Shown here piece after piece: positions 26,441 to 36,372 of a stretch of 64,000 nucleotides of DNA. Origin of the DNA: Bacteroides luti. GTDB lineage: Bacteria > Bacteroidota > Bacteroidia > Bacteroidales > Bacteroidaceae. The translations under genes and the position numbers were made by a program. Below the pieces are notes generated by a model. That model did no database searches. It had not been told where the DNA came from and was given only the letters and a program-made list of their open reading frames with translations. Location: assembly GCF_900128905.1 (NCBI RefSeq), contig NZ_FQTV01000006.1, forward strand, positions 1 to 64,000, given 5' to 3'. The number at the start of each line of letters is the position of its first letter. The stretch's first letter is position 1.

Positions 26441-27775
26441 CTATCTTTTCTTCCAATGCTTCATGAATACAGGAATCTCATATCCAAGCATTACTATCCA
26501 TCCTACAAGGCATGCAAAGGCTATTCCCGACAGTCCAAATCGAGGAGCTAAAAAATAAGCAGCAATAACTCTGGCTGCAATTTGAAAAAATGTAGAATTT
26601 AACGTTACCCTTAGTTTTCCTATTCCACGGAAAAAGCCTTGAAGTACATTTGTTATGGCAGGTAAAAAGTAAAAGAAGGCCATTGTCTTCAGATATGATA
26701 CGCCGGATACAATCACATTTTCTCCTTCATTGCCAACAAAAAGATAAGTCAGCCAATAGGATCCGAAGAAAATGCCAAGCATTAATACGATGCTATATGT
26801 AAGTTCTATTTTAAAGGATGAAATAAATCCCTTTCTCATCCTCTCTGTTTTTCCTGCTCCCCGGTTTATTGCTAAAAATGTTGTGGAAGAGTTAGCAATG
26901 CTTTGTTCGGGCGCAAGAACAAAGTCGTCTATGCGATTAACCGCATTAAAAGCAGCAATGGAATGTACGCCTAGAGGATTAACAGCTCCTTGGATAAGTA
27001 GTTTGCCTACGTATAGACAAATTTGCTGCATTGCTGCAACTGAGCTGTAATTTACTGTACTTCTAAGCAATGAACGGTCAAAAACAAATTCAGAACGTTT
27101 AAATTTAAGTATCGGGATTCTTATCCATACATAGAAGATGCATAGAAAAGCAGATATTGCCTCTGCTATGACAGTTGCCACGGCCGCGCCTATTACTCCC
27201 ATTTTAAAGATAACAACGAATATAAGGTCCATAATAACATTCAGGATAGATGACGTTATCAGAAAGTAGAGCGGAGTTTTAGAGTTCCCCATGCTACGCA
27301 AGGCTGAAGCATATATATTGTATGTAAAAGTAAAGATTAAGCCGAAAATTATTATCTGGAGATAATGGGTAGCATCATCTATGATTTCAGCCGGAGTATT
27401 CATTAACAATAAAATAGGGCGGGATAGGAGTATACCCAGAATAATGATAGTTAGGGTAAAGATACCGCCAGAAATAAAAGACGTTGAAATTTCACGCTTT
27501 AGTTTAGGATAATCACCAGCCCCATAGAATTCGCTCATAAGAACTGACATTCCCAAACAAATACCAACGATCATAAAAATAACAATATTCATAATAGGTC
27601 CGGCTGCTCCAACTGCGGCCAATGCATTTGTGCCTACAAACCTACCTACAATTATAGAATCTGCGGCATTGTATGTCAGTTGGAAGAAGTTGCCAAGTAT
27701 TAAAGGAATAGCAAAGCGAATTATCTGTGGTGTGATTCTGCCAACAGTCATGTCGGCCGTATTTTTATTTTTCAT
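26441..27775 (-). CDS. MATE-family efflux transporter
   Basis: The 444-residue protein has 12 membrane segments in two similar halves, opening with the MATE pattern ITPQIIRFAIPLILGNFFQLTYNAADSIIVGRFVG and continuing with VMDLIFVVIFKMGVIGAAVATVIAE. MATE exporters use sodium or proton gradients to pump out cationic drugs or metabolites across the inner membrane. It has its own gap on both sides and no regulator next to it; substrate unknown. Confidence 0.9.
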   Translation of the reverse strand: MKNKNTADMTVGRITPQIIRFAIPLILGNFFQLTYNAADSIIVGRFVGTNALAAVGAAGPIMNIVIFMIVGICLGMSVLMSEFYGAGDYPKLKREISTSFISGGIFTLTIIILGILLSRPILLLMNTPAEIIDDATHYLQIIIFGLIFTFTYNIYASALRSMGNSKTPLYFLITSSILNVIMDLIFVVIFKMGVIGAAVATVIAEAISAFLCIFYVWIRIPILKFKRSEFVFDRSLLRSTVNYSSVAAMQQICLYVGKLLIQGAVNPLGVHSIAAFNAVNRIDDFVLAPEQSIANSSTTFLAINRGAGKTERMRKGFISSFKIELTYSIVLMLGIFFGSYWLTYLFVGNEGENVIVSGVSYLKTMAFFYFLPAITNVLQGFFRGIGKLRVTLNSTFFQIAARVIAAYFLAPRFGLSGIAFACLVGWIVMLGYEIPVFMKHWKKR

Positions 27776-28009
27776 TTTTTATATTTCAATATTTGCCATT
27801 AAATATGATGATTATAACAAAATGAATTTTTCAGATAGAAGATTATAAGGTAGGGGATTTTAGTTTTTCTTTTAAAACGGATCTATCAAACAAAGATTCA
27901 ATCCCAGGTTTCTTACTTCTTATTCAGATTATCCAAATTTATGCTTAAGATTTCAATACCTCAGGATTTTGGTATGATCCAATAATAAGAAGAGTCGTGA
28001 TAAAAAGAA

Positions 28010-28037
28010 AAAGACCTGCAAAATATTGCAGGTCTTT
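28010..28037 (-). terminator. Intrinsic terminator of tRNA-Leu
   Basis: AAAGACCTGCA (28010-28020) pairs perfectly with TGCAGGTCTTT (28027-28037). Read on the minus strand the hairpin runs into a T-rich tail (TTTTTCTTTTT), seven bases past the tRNA end. Confidence 0.9.
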
Positions 28038-28043
28038 CTGAAG

Positions 28044-28125
28044 TGCGGCTGAAGGGACTCGAACCCCCACGACTCTCGTCACTAGATCCTAAGTCTAGCG
28101 CGGCTACCAATTACGCCACAGCCGC
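28044..28125 (-). tRNA. tRNA-Leu, anticodon TAG
   Basis: On the minus strand GCGGCTG...CAGCCGC forms a perfect 7-bp acceptor stem with discriminator A. The anticodon stem CTAGA/TCTAG holds loop CTTAGGA, giving anticodon TAG (codon CUA). The long variable arm with stem GAC/GTC is typical of leucine tRNAs. The T loop is TTCGAGT. CCA is not encoded. A consensus promoter and a strong terminator flank it, so it is a single-gene unit. Confidence 0.95.
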
Positions 28126-28161
28126 ATTTGCGGTTGATGTCGCACTTCTGTTTAGCGGTTG

Positions 28162-28192
28162 CAAAGGTAGGAATAATTTCTTTATGTGCAAA
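28162..28192 (-). promoter_or_regulatory. Consensus Bacteroides promoter of tRNA-Leu
   Basis: On the minus strand TTTG (28189-28192) is followed after a 19-base spacer by TACCTTTG (28162-28169), an exact match to the Bacteroides -33/-7 consensus. It lies 36 bases before the mature tRNA 5' end. Confidence 0.8.
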
Positions 28193-28211
28193 CAAAATCC
28201 AATTTTATTTT

Positions 28212-29234
28212 CTATTTTTTTAAAAAAGCTCGTGCTCGCTCTATAATGGTATCAATTCCTTTACTATAATCAGTGGATGAAATATCCACTTTTATATCGG
28301 GATCAATACCCCATTCTATCTGTTCCATATTGGCATCAAAATGAGGACTGGACGAGAAACGAACATTCCATCCGTTGGGCAATTCGGAAGTAAAAGGTAA
28401 ACCAGAACCACCTCCGGTTTTGTCTCCTATGATAGTTACTAATGGCAGCATACGCATACTGTTTACAAAATCGTTCGTGGCACTATAACTTCTACGATTG
28501 GTAAGTACAGCTACCTTTTTTTGCCACCTGATGCTATTGGATGGTTCCAGATAAATAGGATAGGGTTCTGAGAAATCTGTATGTTCTATTCCTGTTTTGT
28601 GACGTATATAACCAGTAAGCACCTTTTCGTTAGTGAAGCGTTCTGCCAGTTTGGTGGCGTTTGTAATGGTACCTCCGCCATTATTACGTACATCAATTAT
28701 TAATCCGTCACAAATAGCCAGATTGCTCAGTACTTCGTCCAAATTACCATCACCAATGCCTGCAGAGAAACTTCCATAATAAATATAACCAATATTATCG
28801 TCCAGGACTTTGTATTTTATTCCTGATGCAATACGGTAATCAGTTCCGAGATAGTTCTTTTGTATGCTGTCACTGAAATTCATGGGGTAATCTTCGTACC
28901 ATTTCCAGTAACGTGCAACATCGTTGGCCGAATACAGATTAACATGTCCGTCTTTTAGTTCGGCAAGCATATCCCCAAGCACCTGAAACAATCCATCGGT
29001 CGTCATATCGGCAGAGATTCTTTTCTTATATTTTGTGTGAATAGCATCCCAGTCAATATTCTTATAATCAAGGAAACAATATTGCTCGTCAATAATTGAC
29101 CATAATTCTTCGAAATTGCCTTCGGGTGTGTCGCTGTAAGTAGCTTCTTCCACGCACGAAGTCATGATAAACAGGAGAGAGCAGATGGCGATGCTCCAAC
29201 TTATATAATATTTAATATGTTCTTTAAATCTCAT
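28212..29234 (-). CDS. S41-family peptidase lipoprotein
   Basis: The 340-residue protein has a lipoprotein signal (FIMTSC, Cys27). An N-terminal helical part (about 40-110, with LKDGHVNLYS near 92-101) is followed by the tail-specific-protease fold (about 150-330): YIYYGSFS, GLIIDVRNNGGG, then the catalytic region VAVLTNRRSYSATNDFV and the later GDKTGGGSGLP. Members are serine peptidases that cut C-termini of envelope proteins. The PDZ domain seems reduced or absent. It is downstream of the DUF3316-like gene with 24 bases between. Confidence 0.85.
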   Translation of the reverse strand: MRFKEHIKYYISWSIAICSLLFIMTSCVEEATYSDTPEGNFEELWSIIDEQYCFLDYKNIDWDAIHTKYKKRISADMTTDGLFQVLGDMLAELKDGHVNLYSANDVARYWKWYEDYPMNFSDSIQKNYLGTDYRIASGIKYKVLDDNIGYIYYGSFSAGIGDGNLDEVLSNLAICDGLIIDVRNNGGGTITNATKLAERFTNEKVLTGYIRHKTGIEHTDFSEPYPIYLEPSNSIRWQKKVAVLTNRRSYSATNDFVNSMRMLPLVTIIGDKTGGGSGLPFTSELPNGWNVRFSSSPHFDANMEQIEWGIDPDIKVDISSTDYSKGIDTIIERARAFLKK

Positions 29235-29258
29235 TACGATTAATTGTTGTATTACACA

Positions 29259-30107
29259 TTAATACGCTCTTAGTTTTGCCGGAAGCGGATTTCCATTTTT
29301 GCTCTTTACAATGTAGAGGTCTTTCACAAAGCCCACCATGAAGATATGCGAATAGGTATGTGTTTTTAGCTTATTGACTTTAGATTGCTGAATATCCCAA
29401 AGATAGTTGAGTCGTATTTTTGTACATCCCACCGGAAAGTCCAAAGAGAACAACTGACGAATTGAAGGCTGGTTATTCAGGCTGGTGAATTTAATAACTC
29501 CTTCGCTATTTCCTAAAGTAAAAATCTCATAGTATGATTGTCCGTAGTTGGGTGAAAACATAACACCAGCTACAGGAACATTTGCCTGATAACGAGCTAC
29601 AAACTGATAATTCTTAATTTTGAACCGATAGATAACCATGCCGGACGCTGCAATATTTGCATACGCTTTAGCTGATGCAGGATTATTAGAATTCTGTAGA
29701 TTATAGACGAATCCACCGTTTATGTCACTTAATCCACCTGCAAGTAGCTTTAGATTATCGTTAATGCGAAACTGATAATGCAATCCATAGTTCCAGTTTA
29801 CCAATCCGGCAAAAGTATTATTGTTATCTACCCGATTGTGGGTATACGAAAGGTTTGCCTGAAAAATATTCTGCAACGATACATTCCCGTCAAATAGCTT
29901 GGTCATTCTGATTGTTTCCCTGACAACACGCCCCTCCATACCAGTATATTCCTGTGGTGAAAGGTAGGTATCGAGTAAGTTTGTATATCCTATACCATAA
30001 GTTATGGCGCGAGTAACAAAACGGTTGGCCTGCAATGAATCGCTTTGGGCGGAGATAGTTCCACTCAGTCCAATAAGAATGACAAGTAATGCAGTTATTT
30101 TTCTCAT
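29259..30107 (-). CDS. DUF3316-like outer-membrane protein
   Basis: The 282-residue protein has a signal peptide (cut after ISA, about 20). The mature part looks like a small beta-barrel with alternating strands (INDNLKLLAGGLSDINGGFVY, YQFVARYQANVPVAGVMF). The motif region GIGYTNLLDTYLSPQEYTG (about 39-57) is what I associate with DUF3316 of Bacteroidetes. Likely an outer-membrane protein of unknown role, cotranscribed with the S41 peptidase. Confidence 0.6.
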   Translation of the reverse strand: MRKITALLVILIGLSGTISAQSDSLQANRFVTRAITYGIGYTNLLDTYLSPQEYTGMEGRVVRETIRMTKLFDGNVSLQNIFQANLSYTHNRVDNNNTFAGLVNWNYGLHYQFRINDNLKLLAGGLSDINGGFVYNLQNSNNPASAKAYANIAASGMVIYRFKIKNYQFVARYQANVPVAGVMFSPNYGQSYYEIFTLGNSEGVIKFTSLNNQPSIRQLFSLDFPVGCTKIRLNYLWDIQQSKVNKLKTHTYSHIFMVGFVKDLYIVKSKNGNPLPAKLRAY

Positions 30108-30160
30108 TAGTTCATTTTGTGTTTAGCAGACATTGTGGAACTTGCAAAAACTTTATCTCA

Positions 30161-32899
30161 TCAGAATAATTTCATTTGTCCTGTAATCTCATCAATAATA
30201 TCACCTTCACTTTTATCTTTGTCCGGATCCATGTTTTCAGTTTCGGCATCTTCGTCTTCGGAATCTTTGTTGTCCTCACTGTTTGGTTCCGGGAAGCGGG
30301 TTGGTTCAAGCTCGTTTATTGCGCCAATGGCAAAGGTTGATATACGTTTTCCTTTAGCCTTGAAACTTTTAACCGAGATAAACTCTTCCGCATCTATTAT
30401 TAATGTTTCACGGAAGCTGTCGTTCCCTCCAAATATAACTTCAAAACGAGGATAGAACTCATCTGTAAGAAGAATCAGTTTATTATCCTTGTTATCACCC
30501 AGATAGTTCTGCTTGCGCGAAGTAGCATCGAGTGTGAAACGTTTCAGATAAGGATAATTCTGCTGATCGGCATCATAAAGAGCTGCACACCATACTTTGT
30601 TTGGATCGAATTTCTCAACGATACTCACATTGTCTTCGTAGTGATTGCTGAGATCGAAGTTGGATAAATAGAATTCTCCGTTATTGAGCAAAACAAGAAT
30701 AGAATCATCACTCTGGAATTCACCAAGATATTCTCCTCGTCCATCATAATTAAGACGTAATACATCCCGGTCGAACCAAACTTTTCGTCCGCCCAGAGTA
30801 GAACCTCCTTTTTGTTTCAGACCAACTTTATGAACATCATTCTTAGTTAATAAATTACCCATAGACTGACGTCCCTTAATAGCTATTTCACTAAAATCCT
30901 TTTCAAAAATAATTTTGCGGATTCGAGGATTAGGCTTCAATGTTACTTTAATTACTTCTGCTTCTCCATTAGGATTTGCACTGAAATAAACAATCCTTGA
31001 TCCGGGAGTTCCCTGACTAACATCATATTCCTTGTCGCGAGTCATTGCCGTAACATTGAATCGCTTAATGTAATGGAATCCTTCTTTTCCATCGCGGTAA
31101 ACAACATTATAGATGGTACGCTTGTCATTCTTCTTAAAGATGTTTACATAAAGAATGTTCTTGCCCACAAACATTTTGTCGGCCACACGAACAATCTTGT
31201 ATTTTCCGTCACGGTAGAAGATAATCACATCATCAATATCAGAGCAATTGGCAATATACTCATCCTTTTTAAGAGCAGTACCAATAAAACCTTCTTCGCG
31301 GTTTATGTATAACTTTTCGTTGGCTTCTACTACTTTAGCGGCCACGATTGTATCGAAATTACGAAGCTCGGTTAAACGTGGATAGTTTTTCCCGTATTTG
31401 TTTTTGAGCATTGTATACCAATCTACGGTATACTCAATAATATTTGCCAGGTGTTTGTCAATCTCCTCAATCTCAGCCTTCATTCTGGCAATCAGTTCTT
31501 CAGCTTTCTCTGAATTAAACTTGAGGATGCGTCCCATCTTTATCTCCATCAACTTAAGGATATCCTCCTTAGTTACTTCTCTGATAAAGTATGGATAGAA
31601 AGGGGTTAAACGGCTGTCAATATGCTCACAAGCTTCGTCCATAGATTTAGCCTGTTCAAATTCTTTGTCTTTATATATACGTTCTTCGATGAAAATTTTC
31701 TCCAAAGAACTGAAATGCAGGCTTTCCTGTAATTCGCCTTTATGAATAAGCAGCTCTTGTGTAAGTAAGTATTTAGTATTGTCTACAGACTTTCTCAGAA
31801 CATCACTTACCCGAAGGAAGTGAGGCTTTTGCTCATCAATAACACAACAGTTTGGTGAAATGCTTATTTCACAATCGGTAAATGCATAAAGTGCATCAAT
31901 TGTTTTATCAGAAGAGACACCGGGAGCCAGATGAACGAGAATCTCTACCTGAGCAGAAGTATTATCGTCTACCTTCCGGATCTTGATTTTTCCTTTATCA
32001 ACCGCTTTTAAGATTGATTCAATAACAGTGGTTGTATTCTTGCCGTAAGGAATCTCCGTAATGGCCAGTGTCTTATTATCAATTTTGGTAATCTTTGAAC
32101 GGACCTTTACGCTTCCTCCGCGTTCGCCATCATTGTATTTGGATACATCGATAGCACCCCCGGTTTGGAAATCGGGATAAAGTTCGAACTCTTCATCGTG
32201 AAGATAAGATATGGAAGCATCACATAATTCGTTAAAGTTATGCGGCAATATCTTTGAAGAGAGTCCCACAGCAATACCTTCTACGCCTTGAGCCAGAAGA
32301 AGAGGGAACTTTACCGGCAGTGTAATAGGTTCTTTATTTCGTCCGTCATAAGATTGTTTCCACTCAGTGGTTTTAGGGTTAAACACCACATCGAGCGCAA
32401 ATTTAGACAGACGGGCTTCAATATAACGGGGAGCTGCAGCACCATCGCCGGTAAGTATATTACCCCAGTTACCTTGGCAGTCCACTAATAAGTCTTTCTG
32501 TCCAAGTTGTACCAGTGCATCACCAATAGAAGCATCACCGTGAGGGTGGAACTGCATGGTGTGACCAACAATATTTGCCACTTTGTTATAACGTCCGTCG
32601 TCCAGTCGCTTCATGGAATGAAGAATACGTCGTTGAACAGGCTTCAGTCCGTCATTAATATGGGGAACTGCACGCTCTAGAATTACATAAGAAGCGTAGT
32701 CAAGAAACCAGTTCTGATACATACCAGACAGCTGGTGCTTAATGTTTTCGTCTTGAGAACCAACAGGTTTATAGTCTGAATGTTCGTTGCTGTTTGCTAA
32801 TTCTTCTTCTGTTGAGTTCTCTTCTTCTATGAAATTCTCTTCAGAAGAAGGTACTATATCGTCGTTCAATTCATTTTTATCGATTGTGTCGTCACTCAT
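30161..32899 (-). CDS. parC: Type IIA topoisomerase subunit A, ParC-like
   Basis: The 912-residue protein is a gyrase/topoisomerase IV A subunit that cuts and rejoins DNA. The catalytic Tyr159 is in PRYIEARLS. The winged-helix region HPHGDASIGD (118-127) has Ala123 where E. coli ParC has Ser80 (GyrA Ser83). A coiled-coil gate follows and a beta-pinwheel (about 560-850) with a strongly acidic tail. The classic GyrA box is absent, so ParC (topoisomerase IV) is more likely than GyrA. It diverges from glyS. Confidence 0.85.
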   Translation of the reverse strand: MSDDTIDKNELNDDIVPSSEENFIEEENSTEEELANSNEHSDYKPVGSQDENIKHQLSGMYQNWFLDYASYVILERAVPHINDGLKPVQRRILHSMKRLDDGRYNKVANIVGHTMQFHPHGDASIGDALVQLGQKDLLVDCQGNWGNILTGDGAAAPRYIEARLSKFALDVVFNPKTTEWKQSYDGRNKEPITLPVKFPLLLAQGVEGIAVGLSSKILPHNFNELCDASISYLHDEEFELYPDFQTGGAIDVSKYNDGERGGSVKVRSKITKIDNKTLAITEIPYGKNTTTVIESILKAVDKGKIKIRKVDDNTSAQVEILVHLAPGVSSDKTIDALYAFTDCEISISPNCCVIDEQKPHFLRVSDVLRKSVDNTKYLLTQELLIHKGELQESLHFSSLEKIFIEERIYKDKEFEQAKSMDEACEHIDSRLTPFYPYFIREVTKEDILKLMEIKMGRILKFNSEKAEELIARMKAEIEEIDKHLANIIEYTVDWYTMLKNKYGKNYPRLTELRNFDTIVAAKVVEANEKLYINREEGFIGTALKKDEYIANCSDIDDVIIFYRDGKYKIVRVADKMFVGKNILYVNIFKKNDKRTIYNVVYRDGKEGFHYIKRFNVTAMTRDKEYDVSQGTPGSRIVYFSANPNGEAEVIKVTLKPNPRIRKIIFEKDFSEIAIKGRQSMGNLLTKNDVHKVGLKQKGGSTLGGRKVWFDRDVLRLNYDGRGEYLGEFQSDDSILVLLNNGEFYLSNFDLSNHYEDNVSIVEKFDPNKVWCAALYDADQQNYPYLKRFTLDATSRKQNYLGDNKDNKLILLTDEFYPRFEVIFGGNDSFRETLIIDAEEFISVKSFKAKGKRISTFAIGAINELEPTRFPEPNSEDNKDSEDEDAETENMDPDKDKSEGDIIDEITGQMKLF

Positions 32900-33061
32900 A
32901 AATCTTCTCTTTCCTCTTTTTCGGTATCGTTTTTAACAACAAATTATGTTTTTTACATCATTATGGGGTGATGTGCAGACAAAAATACGAATTTTATTGA
33001 AAAAATTCATTTACTTTGCATTTTATTTCTGGTAAGCAAGTTAACAAATAAAACAAAAGAT

Positions 33062-34603
33062 ATGGCACAAGAAGATGTTTTTAAGAAAATTGTATCACAC
33101 TGTAAAGAGTATGGTTATGTATTCCCTTCAAGTGATATTTATGATGGACTTGGAGCAGTGTATGATTACGGTCAGATGGGAGTTGAGTTGAAGAATAATA
33201 TTAAGAAATATTGGTGGGACAGCATGGTGTTGCTTCACGAAAATATTGTTGGTATTGACTCAGCTATATTTATGCACCCTACAATTTGGAAAGCTTCCGG
33301 TCACGTTGACGCTTTCAATGACCCTTTGATTGATAACAAGGACTCTAAAAAACGCTACCGTGCGGATGTGCTTATTGAAGATCAGCTTGCTAAATATGAT
33401 GAAAAGATTAATAAGGAAGTTGAGAAAGCCCGCAAGAAATTTGGTGAATCATTTGATGAAGCTCAATATAGATCAACTAATCCACGTGTACTGGGTCATC
33501 AGGAAAAACGTGATGCTTTGCACACTCGTTTTGCTAAGGCTTTAAATGATAATAACCTGGATGAACTTCGTCAGATTATTGTTGATGAAGAGATTGTATG
33601 TCCTATTTCTGGCACAAAGAACTGGACAGAAGTTCGTCAGTTTAACCTGATGTTCTCTACGGAGATGGGTTCTACAAGCGATGGTGCAATGAAGGTTTAT
33701 CTTCGTCCGGAAACAGCTCAGGGTATTTTCGTAAACTACCTGAATGTACAGAAAACCGGTCGTATGAAGATACCTTTCGGTATTGCTCAGATTGGTAAGG
33801 CTTTCCGTAACGAGATTGTTGCCCGTCAGTTCATTTTCCGGATGCGTGAGTTCGAACAGATGGAAATGCAGTTCTTTGTTCGTCCGGGAGAAGAACTTAA
33901 CTGGTTTAAATTATGGAAAGAACAACGTCTGAAATGGCATAAAGGACTTGGTTTTGGAGATGCTAAATATCGTTTCCACGATCACGATAAGTTGGCTCAC
34001 TACGCTAATGCTGCTACAGATATTGAATTTGAAATGCCATTCGGATTTAAAGAAGTAGAAGGCATCCACTCTCGTACAAACTTTGACTTGAGTCAGCACG
34101 AAAAATATTCAGGAAAGAATATTAAATACTTCGATCCTGAGTTAAACGAATCATATACTCCGTACGTAATTGAAACATCTATCGGTGTAGACCGTATGTT
34201 CCTTAGCGTAATGTGTGCTTCTTATTGCGAAGAAACTCTTGAAGGTGGCGAAACACGCGTGGTACTTAAATTGCCAGCTGCACTTGCTCCAATTAAACTT
34301 GCTGTTATGCCGCTTGTTAAGAAAGATGGTCTTCCTGAAAAGGCACGTGAAATTATCAATGACTTGAAGTTCCACTTCAATTGCCAGTACGATGAAAAGG
34401 ATTCAATTGGTAAACGTTACCGCCGTCAGGATGCTATTGGTACTCCATACTGTGTAACTGTAGACCACCAGACTCTGGAAGACAACTGTGTAACTATCCG
34501 TCACCGTGATACAATGGCTCAGGAAAGAGTTGCAATCTCTGAACTGAATAATATCATTGCTGATAAGGTTAGTATCACTACTCTTTTAAAGACTTTGATT
34601 TAA
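33062..34603 (+). CDS. glyS: Glycyl-tRNA synthetase, single-chain (alpha2) type
   Basis: The 513-residue class II enzyme charges tRNA-Gly. Motif 2 is FRNEIVARQFIFRMREFEQMEMQFF (about 243-267) and motif 3 is SIGVDRMFLSVM (about 374-385). The C-terminal anticodon-binding domain (about 410-500) follows with RYRRQDAIGTPYC. The length matches the homodimeric type of Bacteroidetes rather than the alpha2-beta2 enzyme. A strong terminator lies downstream. Confidence 0.95.
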   Translation: MAQEDVFKKIVSHCKEYGYVFPSSDIYDGLGAVYDYGQMGVELKNNIKKYWWDSMVLLHENIVGIDSAIFMHPTIWKASGHVDAFNDPLIDNKDSKKRYRADVLIEDQLAKYDEKINKEVEKARKKFGESFDEAQYRSTNPRVLGHQEKRDALHTRFAKALNDNNLDELRQIIVDEEIVCPISGTKNWTEVRQFNLMFSTEMGSTSDGAMKVYLRPETAQGIFVNYLNVQKTGRMKIPFGIAQIGKAFRNEIVARQFIFRMREFEQMEMQFFVRPGEELNWFKLWKEQRLKWHKGLGFGDAKYRFHDHDKLAHYANAATDIEFEMPFGFKEVEGIHSRTNFDLSQHEKYSGKNIKYFDPELNESYTPYVIETSIGVDRMFLSVMCASYCEETLEGGETRVVLKLPAALAPIKLAVMPLVKKDGLPEKAREIINDLKFHFNCQYDEKDSIGKRYRRQDAIGTPYCVTVDHQTLEDNCVTIRHRDTMAQERVAISELNNIIADKVSITTLLKTLI

Positions 34604-34624
34604 TATAAGGATATTGATATAAAG

Positions 34625-34670
34625 TTAAGGCCTCTGTTCCTGTTCGGGAATCTGAGGCCTTAATTATTTT
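34625..34670 (+). terminator. Terminator after glyS
   Basis: TTAAGGCCTC (34625-34634) pairs with GAGGCCTTAA (34654-34663), followed by a T-rich run (TTATTTTT). It separates glyS from the convergent GH3 gene. Confidence 0.85.
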
Positions 34671-34740
34671 TAGTGCTTACTATGCTTTTTGATTCTTATT
34701 CCTTTGTTTTTAAAAACTCAAAGGAAGATTAATCTTTCCT

Positions 34741-34812
34741 TGTACAAAACATTTAATTCTTCTGTACAAAAGAAAGAATTGTTCTGTACAGAAGAATGCA
34801 TTCTTTTGTACA
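34741..34812. repeat. Four TGTACA palindromes phased at 22 bp
   Basis: TGTACA occurs at 34741, 34763, 34785 and 34807, exactly 22 bp apart. Intervals share AAAAGAAnnAATTnTTC-like sequence and include GAATGCATTC (34795-34804, approximately) and an adjacent near-palindrome AAGGAAGATTAATCTTTCCT (34721-34740). The array lies in the gap between convergent glyS and the GH3 gene, close to the 3' end of the latter. Confidence 0.8.
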
Positions 34813-34848
34813 AGATGTTATAGACTATTCGGTTTGTTTTTTAAAAGT

Positions 34849-36372
34849 TCAGGCTAAGTTCTCGTTATTGTTCAGAAGAATCATTTCTTCAATGTTCTCT
34901 CTTGTATTGCTTAGTCTTGGAACCTTGTGCTGTCCGCCTAATTTCCCCTTCATTTTAAGCCAGTCAATAAACAGACTTTTGCGGGCTACAATAACCTCTA
35001 AAGGCTGAAGCGCAATGTCTTTATACCTTTTAGCCTCGTAATCAGAGTTAAGCTCCTTTAAAGTTGAATCTAAAATATCTGCAAACTTATCTACAGAGTC
35101 GGGCATTACGGCAAATTCAATCAGCCATTGGTGACGGCATTTTGCATTCTTGTCCATAAATACAGGCGCAGCAGAGTATTCGCATATTTGTGCTCCGGTA
35201 GCGGCACATGCTTTAGCCAGCCCTTTTTCTGCATTATCTATTATGAGTTCTTCTCCAAAGGCGTTAATAAAATGCTTTGTTCTGCCTGTAATGACAAACT
35301 TATATGGATTCTTTGACGTGAATTTTACTGTATCGCCAATCATATATCGCCATAAACCACAAGAAGTGGTTATTACCATTGCGTAGTTCTTGTTTAATTC
35401 TACATCGGCAAGACAATAGATTTCCGGATTCTCCTGATGAAGTTGGTCCAGCGGTATAAATTCATAGAAAATGCCGTAATCAATCATCAATAACATGGCA
35501 GGGTCGGATAGGTCGTTCTGAACCCCAAAGAAGCCTTCAGAGGCATTGTATGTCTCCACGTAATGCATCTTGCTTGTCTGTATAAGCTGCTTGTACTGCT
35601 CACGATAGGGGGCAAAACTTACTCCACCGTGGAAAAAGACTTCCAGGTTAGGCCAAACTTCTTCCAAAGTTTGCTTTCCGGTGATTTCCAGAACCCTTTT
35701 TATCAGCACCAGAAACCACGAAGGAACTCCGGAGAGATTTGTTACATTCTTATTAATTGTTTCTTGAGCTATCCGTTCTATTTTGCTTTCCCATTCACTC
35801 ATTAACGCAATCTCTTTACTTGGAACGCGTATCAGGTTGAATAGAGGATTGATATTCTGAATAAGTATTGCCGATAAGTCGCCAACAAGTCCGTGCTTTG
35901 AATTCAGATTCGGGCTGTGGCTTCCTCCAAGGATTAACCCTTTTCCTGAAAAGAAGCGGCTTTCAGGGTTAATTTGAGAATACAGAGCAACGCAATCCTG
36001 ACCACCGCGATAATGAATGTCTTTTAAAGCTTCACGGCTTACAGGCAGGAATTTACTTTTATCGTTTGTAGTACCAGATGATTTTGCAAACCATTCAATT
36101 TTGGAAGGCCATAAAAGGTTTTGTTCTCCCGAACGTATCCTTTCAACATACGGTTTAACATCGTCATAAGTCTGTACGGGAACTCTTTTTTTGAACTCCT
36201 CATAAGAGCCGATGCTGTTATAGTCGTACTTTCTTCCCCATTCAGTATGATTGGCTTCTTTTAAAAGCCTGGCAAGTACTTGTTCCTGGATAGATTGTGC
36301 GGCTGTATTGTATAATGCAAGTTCTTTTAGTCGTGGAATGAAAAATTTACTAATCAGCTTTGTACTGTTCAT
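34849..36372 (-). CDS. GH3-family acyl-adenylate enzyme-like protein
   Basis: The 507-residue protein belongs to the GH3 (auxin-responsive) family, which forms acyl-adenylates and joins amino acids or other nucleophiles in plants. Visible parts are WFAKSSGTTNDKSKFLPVS (about 109-127, the P-loop-like SSGTT), YNASEGFFGVQND and the late ITGRTKHFINAFGEELI (about 367-383). Bacterial GH3 proteins are widespread in Bacteroidetes without a known substrate. Converges with glyS; pfkA diverges from its start. Confidence 0.8.
   Translation of the reverse strand: MNSTKLISKFFIPRLKELALYNTAAQSIQEQVLARLLKEANHTEWGRKYDYNSIGSYEEFKKRVPVQTYDDVKPYVERIRSGEQNLLWPSKIEWFAKSSGTTNDKSKFLPVSREALKDIHYRGGQDCVALYSQINPESRFFSGKGLILGGSHSPNLNSKHGLVGDLSAILIQNINPLFNLIRVPSKEIALMSEWESKIERIAQETINKNVTNLSGVPSWFLVLIKRVLEITGKQTLEEVWPNLEVFFHGGVSFAPYREQYKQLIQTSKMHYVETYNASEGFFGVQNDLSDPAMLLMIDYGIFYEFIPLDQLHQENPEIYCLADVELNKNYAMVITTSCGLWRYMIGDTVKFTSKNPYKFVITGRTKHFINAFGEELIIDNAEKGLAKACAATGAQICEYSAAPVFMDKNAKCRHQWLIEFAVMPDSVDKFADILDSTLKELNSDYEAKRYKDIALQPLEVIVARKSLFIDWLKMKGKLGGQHKVPRLSNTRENIEEMILLNNNENLA

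Noticed and set aside
28043..28246. 67-residue plus-strand ORF beginning MRLKGLEPPRL
   Set aside because: It is the antisense reading of tRNA-Leu and its promoter; such LEPPRL frames arise from tRNA complements.
34741..34812. Possible short CRISPR array
   Set aside because: The period is only 22 bp with 6-bp cores, intervals resemble each other and there are no cas genes. It is a phased palindrome repeat.
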